Assembly (NCBI GenBank): GCA_015063605.1
Contig: SVTV01000001.1
Span: 1 to 64,000 of the forward strand
Reading direction: 5' to 3'
Source of the DNA: Oscillospiraceae bacterium
GTDB lineage: Bacteria > Bacillota > Clostridia > Oscillospirales > SIG627
DNA: 64,000 nt
Part shown: positions 1 through 10,500 of the stretch, one piece after another
Position numbering within the stretch: the stretch's first letter is position 1
Layout: the number at the start of each line of letters is the position of its first letter
The notes under the pieces: model-generated
What the model was told of the DNA's origin: nothing
Database searches by the model: none
Seen by the model: only the letters and a program-made list of their open reading frames with translations
Made by a program: the position numbers and the translations under genes

Positions 1-1
1 T

Positions 2-94
2 GGATTCCTTTCCAAAGATGCAGAAAAGCTCCGCGAGTTTTTCGCAGAGCGTCAGGAACCGGCTGCGCTTGAAAAAACTTCAAGCGCAAGCTAA
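2..94 (+). CDS. Possible C-terminal fragment of a CDS entering from the left edge (GFLSKDAEKLREFFAERQEPAALEKTSSAS*)
   Basis: Open frame from the window edge to TAA at 92-94; composition is protein-like, but too short to assign. Confidence 0.35.
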   Translation, partial: GFLSKDAEKLREFFAERQEPAALEKTSSAS

Positions 95-718
95 AAATTT
101 TTGTCGTGTGCTTGACATACGGGTGTGTGTGACCATGACAACGAGACGCTTCTTCGATATCTCCTTTAAGATATTCATTACCTGAATACCCGTATCGCTG
201 TCGAGAGCACCCGTAGGCTCGTCTGCAAGGATTATATCGGGATCGTTTACTATGGCACGGGCAATGGCTACTCTCTGCATCTGTCCGCCCGACATTTCGT
301 TGGGCTTTTTATTGATCTGTGTACCGAGTCCAACCTCCTCGAGAGCCTTTATTGCTCTCTTTCTTCTTTCCGATTTCGATACTCCGGAAAGACTGAGAGC
401 CAATTCGACATTCTGCAGAACGCTCTGATGGGAGATAAGATTATAGCTCTGGAAAACGAAGCCGACCGAATGGTTCCTGTAGGAGTCCCAATCCCTGTCC
501 TTATAATTTTTAGTGGAAATACCGTTGATGATAAGATCGCCGTCCGTGTATTGGTCAAGACCGCCTATTATATTCAGCATGGTGGTCTTTCCGCATCCGG
601 AGGGACCTAAGATGGAAACAAATTCGCTTTTTCTGAATTTGAGATCTATACCCTTCAATGCGTGGACTGTGCCGTCGCCTGCCGGGTAATCCTTCGTAAT
701 GCCTTTTAATTCGAGCAT
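80..718 (-). pseudogene. ABC transporter ATP-binding protein, MacB/LolD-like, apparently truncated just after the H-loop
   Basis: Walker A GPSGCGKT, signature [15 protein letters not shown], Walker [17 protein letters not shown] and H-loop MVTH are present. The frame then becomes TRMSSTRQKFLACA* instead of the usual continuation. Confidence 0.7.
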
Positions 719-1057
719 TTTTTATCCTTTCAAATGTAGTCTTTTTTCTTTTTGTTCAAAGGATCGCAGCGGGATGAGATGCAAGTTGAATGATCCTTGA
801 TATTGTATACTCAAGTAGATATAAAGTATACTACAGAAAAATGATTTTTTAGAGAAAGGAATGGTAATTTTTCTCTCTTTTAATGTAATGCTTGTATGTA
901 CAAGGGAGAAAAAGCGATGTTTGTTTTTGACCGCTTGAGACATTCGTGTAAAAATCAAGCAAAAAATCGTTAAAAATTACATTAAAACGCACGAATAATT
1001 TTAAAATATTACATTAAATTACACGAAAGCTCTTTTTTCGACAAGCGGGAAGAAATA

Positions 1058-1828
1058 CTATTTATAATATTCCTCGGGTATATCCTTTCTTTCGGCAACA
1101 AGATCGTAGTCGGCTTTTTCCCAAAGAGAGCGGATGATATCGGCGGTCTTTACCGCATCTGCCGCGATCACATCGGCATTTCCGAGCCTCGTATTTTTGA
1201 CGGCGCCGAGATGCTCGAGAGGCTTTGCGTAATTGTCAAAATATGCGGAGCTTACACCGGTGTGTCTTCTTAAAAGGACGGCGTATTCGTTTCCGTCCTT
1301 ATCTCTTGAAACAAGAGGGATGGGAGGGGCAAGTCTGCCCTTGAGACCGATCATTTCGTCGACTGCATGGATGTAAGTGTTTCTGTTATGGGTGACGCCC
1401 AAAAGAAGGATGGTTGCTTTTACATCGTAAAGCCGTGCCCAGACACCTTCGGGAGGGCATGGCGATGTTGAATTTTCTTCTCCCGATACGAATTCCGCGG
1501 CGTTTTTCCCGAATGCCGCCACCGAATGTGTGGGATGAAGCGAACGGACGCCGTCCTTTCTGAATGCGGCGACCGTGGGAAGAGCACCGATGCATGGAAC
1601 AGTAGCCGATACATCGTATACGGGATTTCCCGGTCCCACATTTGCCCATGTATGAGTAGGGACGATGAAGAGACCTTCGGAAAGGTAAGAGGTGAATGCA
1701 TCAATAAGCCCGTCACATCCTCCCTCGACTTCACCGAGGGCGCGCATGGATGTGTGTACCACTACAACGGAATCGTTTTTGATACCGAGAGAACGGAGAA
1801 AATCATGTATGTCTTTTTGCGTTATCAT
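1058..1828 (-). CDS. AAC(3)-family aminoglycoside N3-acetyltransferase-like protein
   Basis: N-terminal VVVHTSMRALGEVEGG, PTHTW and HPTHSVAAFG motifs typical of the AAC(3)/YokD family. Confidence 0.85.
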   Translation of the reverse strand: MITQKDIHDFLRSLGIKNDSVVVVHTSMRALGEVEGGCDGLIDAFTSYLSEGLFIVPTHTWANVGPGNPVYDVSATVPCIGALPTVAAFRKDGVRSLHPTHSVAAFGKNAAEFVSGEENSTSPCPPEGVWARLYDVKATILLLGVTHNRNTYIHAVDEMIGLKGRLAPPIPLVSRDKDGNEYAVLLRRHTGVSSAYFDNYAKPLEHLGAVKNTRLGNADVIAADAVKTADIIRSLWEKADYDLVAERKDIPEEYYK

Positions 1829-1999
1829 TTTTGTATCTCACTTTGTTTTTTTAATAATGCTTGTTTTTCTATATTACCATTCGGGAGTTCAATTGTCAAG
1901 ATGTTTTTATAAATTGACAAGAGGCGGAAAAACTGATAAAATATAATGTAAGAAAGAGGGCGGTAACGATCGTTCGTCCGGGAAGGTATTATTATAAGT

Positions 2000-2866
2000 A
2001 TGAGTATATTGACGGAAAAAATAAAAGAGCATATAAAAGAAAAAGCGTATCCCGTATTTTCCTTTGCGATTTCAAGGGAAGGGGAGGATATTGAGGCGGC
2101 AGCTGTAAACGGGCCGCTGTGCTGTCACGATTCTTATTCCGTGGCAAAGCTTTTTACCGTAACGGCATTGGGGTTCCTTTATGATGAGGGCAAGATAAAG
2201 ACCGATGACAAGGTGACGGAGCTTCTCGGCGGTGAGATAAGCGAAAGGGTGAGAGAGGCTATGGATCAGAGATGGAATGAGGTCACCGTACACATGGCGC
2301 TTACTCACAGGCTCGGGCTTCCCGGAGGATTTCTCGATTTAGACTGCAATGATGCAAACGATTTCGGTGAAGACCATCTTGCGTATATGCTTACTTATCC
2401 CATGACGGGAGATCACGGTGTGAAAAGCACATATACCGACGGAGCGTTTTATCTTCTCGGAAGGATAGTTGAAAAAATATGCGGAGAGCGTATGGATTCC
2501 TTTCTCTGGAAGAGACTTTTTTCTCCTCTCGGCTTCAGGGAGGTATCGTGGAGCAGCTGTCCCATGGGTCACACCATAGGCGGTACGGGTCTTTATCTTC
2601 GTACGGGCGATATGGTAAAGTTAGGTGAGGTGTACAGATGCGGCGGAGTTTACAACGGCAAAAGGATACTGTCGGAGGAATGGGTGAAAACTGTATTCGA
2701 AAATGATTACGAAATGCACAGCCGTCCCTTCGGTACATACGGAAAGGGTGGTATGAGAGGACAGCTTCTTCTCATCTGTCCCGATAAGAAGATGAGCCTT
2801 GCAATTCATTCATGGTCGGGTTTTGACCTTGAAGAGCTTTTGGGCTTTATAATGAAGATCGTGTAA
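2000..2866 (+). CDS. Serine hydrolase, beta-lactamase class C / penicillin-binding-like
   Basis: SVAK (SxxK) near the N-terminus; GGTGLYLRTGDMVKLGEVY and C-terminal YGKGGMRGQ region typical of the family. Confidence 0.8.
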   Translation: MSILTEKIKEHIKEKAYPVFSFAISREGEDIEAAAVNGPLCCHDSYSVAKLFTVTALGFLYDEGKIKTDDKVTELLGGEISERVREAMDQRWNEVTVHMALTHRLGLPGGFLDLDCNDANDFGEDHLAYMLTYPMTGDHGVKSTYTDGAFYLLGRIVEKICGERMDSFLWKRLFSPLGFREVSWSSCPMGHTIGGTGLYLRTGDMVKLGEVYRCGGVYNGKRILSEEWVKTVFENDYEMHSRPFGTYGKGGMRGQLLLICPDKKMSLAIHSWSGFDLEELLGFIMKIV

Positions 2867-3030
2867 AAAAGACAAAGATGATTCATTAATACATGGAAAA
2901 GCATAATAGGTGTTGCAAAACCGCAGTAAATGTGCTACAATAGTATTGCGTAGGCTGTACGGATATAAGGGAGCGCCGTATCTGCGGCATCCCGAAAATA
3001 AAATCAATCAGAAAAGGAAATGTGATCATT

Positions 3031-3987
3031 ATGAGCGAAAAAAGAAATATCATGTGGGCAAATCTTCTTCATCTCGGCTCCAATCTTTGGAACGATGAAG
3101 GTCATTCAAGACACAGAGAACACAGATCTACACCTTCCGCTTCTCCCGTTTTTCTCTTTGACAGAAAATGCTGGAACGACCATACGGAGGAATTGAGAAA
3201 AATAGGTGTAAATACTCTTATTATAGATATTGCGGAAGCAATGCGTTACGAATCACATCCCGAGATCGCCGTTGAGGGCGCATGGGATCACGATATGATG
3301 CTTGCGGAAATAAAGCGTCTTACCGATATGGGCTTTGAGCTCGTACCGAAGCTTAACTTCTCCGCTTGCCATGACGTATGGCTCAAGGAATATTCCCGTA
3401 TGCTTTCCACCTCCATCTACTATAAGGTATGCAAGGATCTTATAGATGAGGTATGTCAGCTCTTCAAGCCCAGATATTTCCATCTCGGCATGGATGAGGA
3501 AACATATTCCAATCAGAGATTCCTCGATTTCTGCTGTATAAGACAGTTCGATCTTTGGTGGAAGGATCTTTACTATCTCGTTGACTGCGTAGAAAAGAAC
3601 AATGCAAGAGCGTGGGTATGGTCAGATTTTGCATGGAGCGATCCCGATGCGTTCTTCTCCAAGATGCCCAAGTCCGTTATTCAGAGCAATTGGTATTATT
3701 CCGGAATATTTGACGGTCCCGAGCTTACGGACGGCCATAAGAACAGACTGCACATATACGAAAAGCTCGATGAAGCGGGCTACGATCAGGTTCCCACGGG
3801 AAGCGTATGGTCGGCTATGGAAAACTTCGAGGGTCTTACGAAGTATTGCACCGAGCATATCTCCGATAAGAGCTTCATGGGTATGATGCAGACCACATGG
3901 GAGAGAATAGATCCCAATTGGATGCACGTTCATGAAAAAGCAATAAAGACTATTACCGATGCAAAGACATGGTATGAAAACAGATAA
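3031..3987 (+). CDS. Glycoside hydrolase family 20-like (beta-hexosaminidase-like) protein
   Basis: TIM-barrel-like sequence with the YFHLGMDEE motif; start chosen at ATG 3031 after AAAAGGAAA. Confidence 0.6.
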   Translation: MSEKRNIMWANLLHLGSNLWNDEGHSRHREHRSTPSASPVFLFDRKCWNDHTEELRKIGVNTLIIDIAEAMRYESHPEIAVEGAWDHDMMLAEIKRLTDMGFELVPKLNFSACHDVWLKEYSRMLSTSIYYKVCKDLIDEVCQLFKPRYFHLGMDEETYSNQRFLDFCCIRQFDLWWKDLYYLVDCVEKNNARAWVWSDFAWSDPDAFFSKMPKSVIQSNWYYSGIFDGPELTDGHKNRLHIYEKLDEAGYDQVPTGSVWSAMENFEGLTKYCTEHISDKSFMGMMQTTWERIDPNWMHVHEKAIKTITDAKTWYENR

Positions 3988-4087
3988 ATAAAGCCATTGA
4001 AACACGGCGGGAGAACCGAAAAACGGTGCTTCCGTCGATCGTTTTTTGGGGGCATATATTATTCCCGCACGGCTGATGCTCCGGAAA

Positions 4088-4227
4088 TATGCATAAATTG
4101 AATTTTGAAATACCCGGAAATATGCATAAAACGCAATTTACAATATCCTAAAATATGCATAAAACGGGTTTTGCAATATCCCAAAATATGCATAAATCGA
4201 AAAAACGAGTATCCCAAAATATGCATA
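4088..4227. repeat. Five copies of TATGCATA(A) in an exact 33-bp period (starts 4088, 4121, 4154, 4187, 4220)
   Basis: Counted directly; extended unit is roughly ATAYCCnRAAATATGCATAAA with variable filler. Confidence 0.95.
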
Positions 4228-4249
4228 AGCCATTTTCCAATAAAAATGA

Positions 4250-4287
4250 GGCTTATCTCATGCTTATTACAGCAGATGAGATAAGCC
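4250..4287. terminator. Bidirectional hairpin terminator candidate between convergent genes
   Basis: GGCTTATCTCAT ... ATGAGATAAGCC, 12-bp perfect stem, followed by CGTATTTTTATTT. Confidence 0.75.
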
Positions 4288-4301
4288 CGTATTTTTATTT
4301 C

Positions 4302-7300
4302 TTACTTTTCATATCTGCGGGAAAGAGGGATGCGGAAGGCTTGTCCTTCTTCTACGTTGCAGATGAAGCCTTTTGTCGTATCGTTCTTATCCTTATAGCT
4401 TCTGATAACGGAGGTGATGCCTATATCTATAAGCACATTTCCGTTGTTCAAGCGCTTTGCTTTTTCTATCATGTATGCGCCGTTTTGAACCTTATCGTTG
4501 TCGATATAGATCCATTTTCCCGAAAGATCTTTTATTTCTTCGTCGGACATATTTACCGACAGCTCCAAGGTGTTATCAAGAGTAAGCTCTCTTGTTATTG
4601 CAGCAACAGTTCCGGTATGAGCGGGCTTTGCATCTGTTATTGCACCGCCTATCCTTGTTCCGTCATTGATGTATGCGTATACCGCTTCACCGTTGACAAA
4701 TGATATGACACCCGCAAAGCCTCGGAAGGCGAAAAGACCGTCCACAAGATATTCCTTCGTGTTGTCAAGTGCGTAAACGATATAATCGGTGCGTCCGCTT
4801 GTAAGGGTGACCTTTACAGCCCTTACGATCTCACCGCCGGAGACATCGGAGCCGTCGGTATTTTTAACGGATACCGAGGAAATTGACGAAATGTATCTTT
4901 CGTTCTTATAAGGCTCGAATACCGTAACAAAGCAGTTATCAAGAGCCTTATCATCCTTTGACTTACGGCGTGCAAGAACGTATTTTATTACCGTATCGGG
5001 ATTATTGGAATTCTGCACGGGATAACCGTTAACGACGGATACCTCATCAAGAGCCTCATCACACATCATGGTCATGCGAAGGTGAAGCCCCGAGGAGTCC
5101 TTGAGAACGCTTCTGTAATCGCTGACATTAAAATCAACGGAGAAATCCTTTTCGGGGGAAAGATCCTTTTCCACGTTATCAAGCCATGTGTAGCCGTCGG
5201 GATAAGTGAAAACATTTCCCTTCCAGCTCTTTCCCGACAAGGGGCTGGGATCGTTTCCGAGAGGCACATCGGCGGAGGCGTACGTTCCGCCGTTCTGAGG
5301 TGTAAGGGAGAGACCTGTCGTTTTGCATATCTCATGGGATTGGGAATGGAATGAATAGAGATGATCCTTACCTCCCTTGATGCGGAAAAAGTCAACGCCG
5401 TAGCTTACATCATCGCAGGCATCTATCATAAGAACGGTTCTGCGGTATTCCTCGGTTATATCGGGATATGATGCGGTTCTTTCCGCATCCATGAGCTTTA
5501 CTTTGCCTTCTCCGTCAAAGTGGAGAGGGAATCCTCTGTCGTTGGTTGGGGTTTGAGACTTTTCATCAACAATGACCGTGTTGTGGGCAAGTGTTGCAGA
5601 TACCCATTGAATACGGTTCGCATTTGTACCCGTGTCCTTGGGATATCCCAATTCGGGCGCCATATTCAAGCCGTAGGCGTCGATTCCCAGATTGAGGCTG
5701 TCACGGTGTCCGTGACCTGAATTCGTTCCGAAGTACATCCAGAAGTCACGCTTCGTATTTTTTTCATCCGTGATCGTGCCGTCACGCAAAGCGGCAAAGC
5801 CGTATCCCGATTGCAGGATGCTTCCTATGTCAAGCTCTCCTTGTGCTTCTATTATATCAAGTACCTCTTTTTCGAGAGAAGCGGGATCCTTGACCGTGTC
5901 GGGATAGCGGAGTCCCTTTGAAGTCTTTCCGTTTATAAGATACATAGCCTTGGCATAGAAGGGATCCTTGGTGGCTATGTAAGCGCTCAGAAGCCACGAA
6001 ACGGAGGCTGTGATGCCGCGGCTTGCGTATGCTCCCGCATCGCCTATCTGGGGAGTGTAATATCCCGCAGTTGCAAGCTTCATGTGAGCGTGGAACATTT
6101 TGAGGAATTTCGGATTCTTATACAGGTCTATATCGGGATAAAGCTCGTATCCGCTTACGATATCCGCCATATTGAGAAGGTAGCTTATCCACATACTGTT
6201 GTAGCCGGGGGAAGCCTCATTGCCCATACCGTCACGGTCCACTACATCGATAAGCTGCGCATAAACGTTTCCGCCCGTTCTTACGGGAGGTGTGGACCCC
6301 GTGTTTATCATTACGGAGGGACGTGTTACCCAATCGAGCCATTCCGCCGTTTCGGGAAGAGTGTTGAGAACGACTGCCGCCGCCGAAAGTGCATACTGAT
6401 CCGTACCGAAGTTGCCCGCCACCTGACCGTTTCTGACCTGCTTGAATACGGAGCGGAGTATTCCGTCCTCCGCATTCTTTCTTAAGTGATCGGCGGTGTT
6501 CTTGGGATTTATGTGATCCGTTCCGTGCTTTTTCGCCTTTGCGCTCAGATATTCTATGAGCTCGCGGTTTTCGTATACGGGGAAAAATGCATCGTAGTAA
6601 AGACAGAAGGATGTGGCAAGACCGCAGCTCCATACGGGATCGAGAATCGCACCCTTGTAAGGATCCTTGCGGTATTCGTGCCAGATATACCAATCGTATT
6701 CGGGATAGAAGTCGGCTATTCTGTCAAGTATCTTCGCACCCGCAACGGCGTATTTTTCTTCGCCCGTGTATAGATATGCATTGCAGAAGGCTGCAAGGGG
6801 AGTTCTTACCGCATTCACACAGGGTGTGCCGCCCCATACAGCGTTATGAACGTAAAATGCGATGTATGAATGGCGCTCGGTCTCGCCGTTTTCGTTTACC
6901 GTCAGGTATCCAAAGCCGTCGTCAACGCCCCAGCCGTGAACACCCTTGTTGACTACATTGCCGTTTTCGTCAATGTGCTCATCCATTTCGGGATAAAGCT
7001 CGTTTTTAAGGTATCCCACATTGTCAAGAGAGCCGAAAAGCCTGATATGCTCGCGCTTTGCCTTTTCGGGATCGAAATGACCGTCCCTTGTAAGACCTAA
7101 TTTATAATAGCTTTCAAAATCGTTGGAGGGAAATTTTCTCCCGCAAATGGGACATTCTATCTTCCACGGGGAATTGAAGGGATCTGTTTTCCATGAATAC
7201 ATACCCGAATGCTTTGCAATATCTCCGTGACAGTAGCGGCAGTTGAATCGCTTGGGATCGTAAGCATCACCCACAAAGTAATAACGGTAGAGCCCCTCGG

Positions 7301-7505
7301 CGACTACCGAGTCGTAAATAAAGTCTACCTTGTCAAGATATCGGTCTGCCTCTTCTGCATAAGCTTCAGCCTTTGCCCTTACGGCTTCGTCGTGCTTTGC
7401 ATTGTAAAGAAGGACAGATCTTTTTTCATCGGTATAAACGGTTGACTTGCCTTTCTTCGTAAGAAATGAATTATTCATAATAGACCTTTCCTTTCTTGAA
7501 AACAT
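4302..7505 (-). CDS. Heparinase II/III-like protein, no signal peptide (copy 1)
   Basis: Zn-ribbon-like CRYC...CPICGRKFPSNDFESYYKLGL; GHGHRDSLNLGIDAYGLNMAPELGYP and AHNTVIVDEKSQ motifs. The ATG at 7476 (MNNSFLTKKGKS) is the better-matching start versus its paralogs. Confidence 0.8.
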   Translation of the reverse strand: MFSRKERSIMNNSFLTKKGKSTVYTDEKRSVLLYNAKHDEAVRAKAEAYAEEADRYLDKVDFIYDSVVAEGLYRYYFVGDAYDPKRFNCRYCHGDIAKHSGMYSWKTDPFNSPWKIECPICGRKFPSNDFESYYKLGLTRDGHFDPEKAKREHIRLFGSLDNVGYLKNELYPEMDEHIDENGNVVNKGVHGWGVDDGFGYLTVNENGETERHSYIAFYVHNAVWGGTPCVNAVRTPLAAFCNAYLYTGEEKYAVAGAKILDRIADFYPEYDWYIWHEYRKDPYKGAILDPVWSCGLATSFCLYYDAFFPVYENRELIEYLSAKAKKHGTDHINPKNTADHLRKNAEDGILRSVFKQVRNGQVAGNFGTDQYALSAAAVVLNTLPETAEWLDWVTRPSVMINTGSTPPVRTGGNVYAQLIDVVDRDGMGNEASPGYNSMWISYLLNMADIVSGYELYPDIDLYKNPKFLKMFHAHMKLATAGYYTPQIGDAGAYASRGITASVSWLLSAYIATKDPFYAKAMYLINGKTSKGLRYPDTVKDPASLEKEVLDIIEAQGELDIGSILQSGYGFAALRDGTITDEKNTKRDFWMYFGTNSGHGHRDSLNLGIDAYGLNMAPELGYPKDTGTNANRIQWVSATLAHNTVIVDEKSQTPTNDRGFPLHFDGEGKVKLMDAERTASYPDITEEYRRTVLMIDACDDVSYGVDFFRIKGGKDHLYSFHSQSHEICKTTGLSLTPQNGGTYASADVPLGNDPSPLSGKSWKGNVFTYPDGYTWLDNVEKDLSPEKDFSVDFNVSDYRSVLKDSSGLHLRMTMMCDEALDEVSVVNGYPVQNSNNPDTVIKYVLARRKSKDDKALDNCFVTVFEPYKNERYISSISSVSVKNTDGSDVSGGEIVRAVKVTLTSGRTDYIVYALDNTKEYLVDGLFAFRGFAGVISFVNGEAVYAYINDGTRIGGAITDAKPAHTGTVAAITRELTLDNTLELSVNMSDEEIKDLSGKWIYIDNDKVQNGAYMIEKAKRLNNGNVLIDIGITSVIRSYKDKNDTTKGFICNVEEGQAFRIPLSRRYEK

Positions 7506-7508
7506 GGT

Positions 7509-10500
7509 TTATTGATCCTTTTCGGAAAAGCTCAGGGGGATCCTGAAGACTTGTCCTTCGGAAATGTTGTAAACAAATCCCTTTTCGGGAGAGAGATTAT
7601 CAATGTAGGAGCGAATAAGAGTGATGTCACCCGTATTCAGAATGAAGCTTCCTTTATCTGTTTTTTCGGTGCTCTTTATTTCGTATACCGCACTTCTTAC
7701 TCCGTCGTTTGATATATAGATATGTCTTCCCGCAAGAGCATGGGGATCGATATCGTTATCATCGAAGGATACCTCGATGAAGTTCTTGAGAGAAAGGCTC
7801 TTTTCAAAATCAATGATCCTGCCCGTGTAAGCGGAAAGCTTCTTTTTGCCGCAAAGCAGAGAACAATCGTTACCGTAGGAATATACGATCTTGCCGTTTT
7901 CCGTGAAGATAACGCCCAAGAATCCCTTGAAGCTTATTCTGTTATCAATGATATATTCGATCGACGCATCCGAGGAATATATTATTATATCCTCACGTCC
8001 GCTATTGAGCACTACCTTTACGGCAGCCGCCTTTTCCTTTTCGCCGAATTCCTTTCCGTCAGCTCTCTTTATACCGAGAAGGGAAACGGATGAAATATAC
8101 CGTGTATCCTTATAGGGCTCGAATACCGTGGTGAAGAGGGAATAAAGCTCTTTTTCGGATGAAGTCTTTCTTCTTGCGAGAACGTATTTTATATTCGTTT
8201 GAGGATTTGAGGAGTTTGCAACGGGATAGCCGTCTGCTATGGAAACCTCGTTCAAGGGCTCGTCTGAAAGCATATGCATACGAAGATATATGCCCTCGGG
8301 ATCGGAAAGACGCTTTTTGAAATCGGTTATCTTAAACTCTATCATTACATCCTTTTCGGGTGAAAGATCCTTTTCAACATTTTCAAGCCATGTATACCCG
8401 TCGGGATAGTCATAAATGTTGCTCCATCCGGTGGTGTTTGACTTGGGGCTGGGATCGTCACCCCACGGAACATCGGGGGAAGCGTATGAACCGCCGTTTT
8501 GAGGAATGAGCGTAAGCCCCTCGGTCATTGATATCTCCTTCGATTGGGAATGGAAGGAGTAAAGATGATCGTATCCTCCGAAAATACGGAAAAAGTCCAC
8601 GCCGTAGCTTTCATTTTCATCTGCTCTTATCATAACGACACATCGGCGGTAAGTCTCGATATCGGGATAAGCTGCTGTTCTGTCAACATCGACAAGCTTA
8701 ACGATTCCGCTGTCATCGAAGTGGAAGGGTGTTCCTCTGTTCTGAGTATGCACCTGTGCCTTTTCGTTTACCATGACTGTGTTGTGGGAAAGAGTGGAGG
8801 ATATCCACTGAACTCTGTTGGGATTGACACCTGTGTCCTTGGGGTAGCCGAGATCGGGAGCCATATTCAGACCGTGGAAGGTCATGCCCAGATTAAGGCT
8901 GTCCTTGTGACCGTGTCCGTAATTTGCGCCGAAGTAGAGCCACATGTCTCTTATCGGCTCACGGTTTATACCGCCGTCACGCAGAGATGCAAGACCGTAT
9001 CCCGTTTGCATTGTGCCGGGAAGATCGAGCTCGCCGTATTTTTCTATTATTTCTTCCACCTCTTTTTCAAGGGATGAGGGATCCTTGAATGTATCGGGAT
9101 AGCGCAGTCCCTTGGCGCTTCTTCCGTTTATAAAGTAGAGTATCTGTGCAAAAAGCGGATCCCTTGTGGCGATATATCCCGCCACGTTAGTGGGAATACC
9201 TGCATAAACTCCCGTGCTCGCAAATGCACCCGCATCGCCGATCTGAGCCGTGTAATATCCGCCCATGGTCATAAAAATATCGGAATAGAACATTTTCAGG
9301 AATTTGGGATTCTTGAAAAGATCGGCAACGGGATAAAGCTCGTATCCCAAAAGGGTATTTGCGGCTTCGAGAAGCGCATCGCGCCATAAGCTGTTATAGC
9401 CTGCGGAGCATTCATTGCCGAAGCCGTCATGGTCAACAACGTTAATAAGCTGTGCCATTACGTTTCCGCCCGCTCTTCTCGGTGTATGATCGCCTCTTCC
9501 CGAGGTTCCTCCGGGAGCCATTACCCAATCGAGCCACTCGCCCGTTTCGGGCATGGTGTTGAGAACGACAGCTGCCGTTACAACGGTGCTTTGATCCATA
9601 CCGAAATTGCCCTGTATCTTTCCGTAGAGAGCCGCCTTGTATATGGCTCTCAGTATTCCGTCCTCCGCATTTTTACGGAGATGATCTCCCGTATTTTTGG
9701 GATTTATGTGATCCGTACCGTATTGTTTTGCCTTTGCACTTAAGAAATCCGTGAGCTCCTTATCATCGTATACGGGAAAGAAGGCATCGTAGCTTTCCGC
9801 AAATTCAGCGGCAAGCCAGCATTCCCAGATGGGATCGAGGATCTTTCCGTGGTAATCCTCTCTTCCTCTCAGCTCATGCCACATATACCAATCGAAATCG
9901 GGATAGAAGTCGGCTATTCTGTCAAGTATCTTCGCACCTGCGACGGCGTACTTCTTTTCTCCCGTATAGAGGTATGCGTTTTTGAATGCCTTGAGAGGGG
10001 TGCGTACGGCATTTATGTTTCCGCCCGTACCGCCCCACACTCCCGTATGGAGGTAAAATGCAATATATGAATGGCGCTCGGTATTTCCGTTTTCGTTTAC
10101 GGTTAGGTATCCGAAGCCGTCGTCAACGCCCCAGCCGTGGACACCCTTGTTTACAATTCTGCCGTTTTCGTCAATGTGCTCATCCATTTCGGGATAAAGC
10201 TCGTTTTTAAGGTATCCCACATTGTCAAGAGAGCCGAAAAGCCTTATATGCTCACGCTTTGCCTTTTCGGGATCGAATCTGCCGTCTCTTGTAAGACCCA
10301 ATTTATAGTAGCTTTCAAAATCGTTGGAGGGGAATTTTCTTCCGCATACGGGACATTCCACCTTCCACGGTGCGTTGAACGGATCGGTCTTCCAGCCGTA
10401 CATATTTTTGTGCTGAGCTATATCTTCATGACAGTAACGGCATTCCGTACGGTGAGGATCAACTCCGTCACCGACGAAATAATATCTGAAAAGTCCCTCT

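Noticed and set aside
4155-4703. 182-aa plus-strand ORF starting inside the 33-bp repeats (MHKTGFAISQNMHK...)
   Set aside because: Its N-terminus is a by-product of the 33-bp period and the rest is antisense to the heparinase gene.
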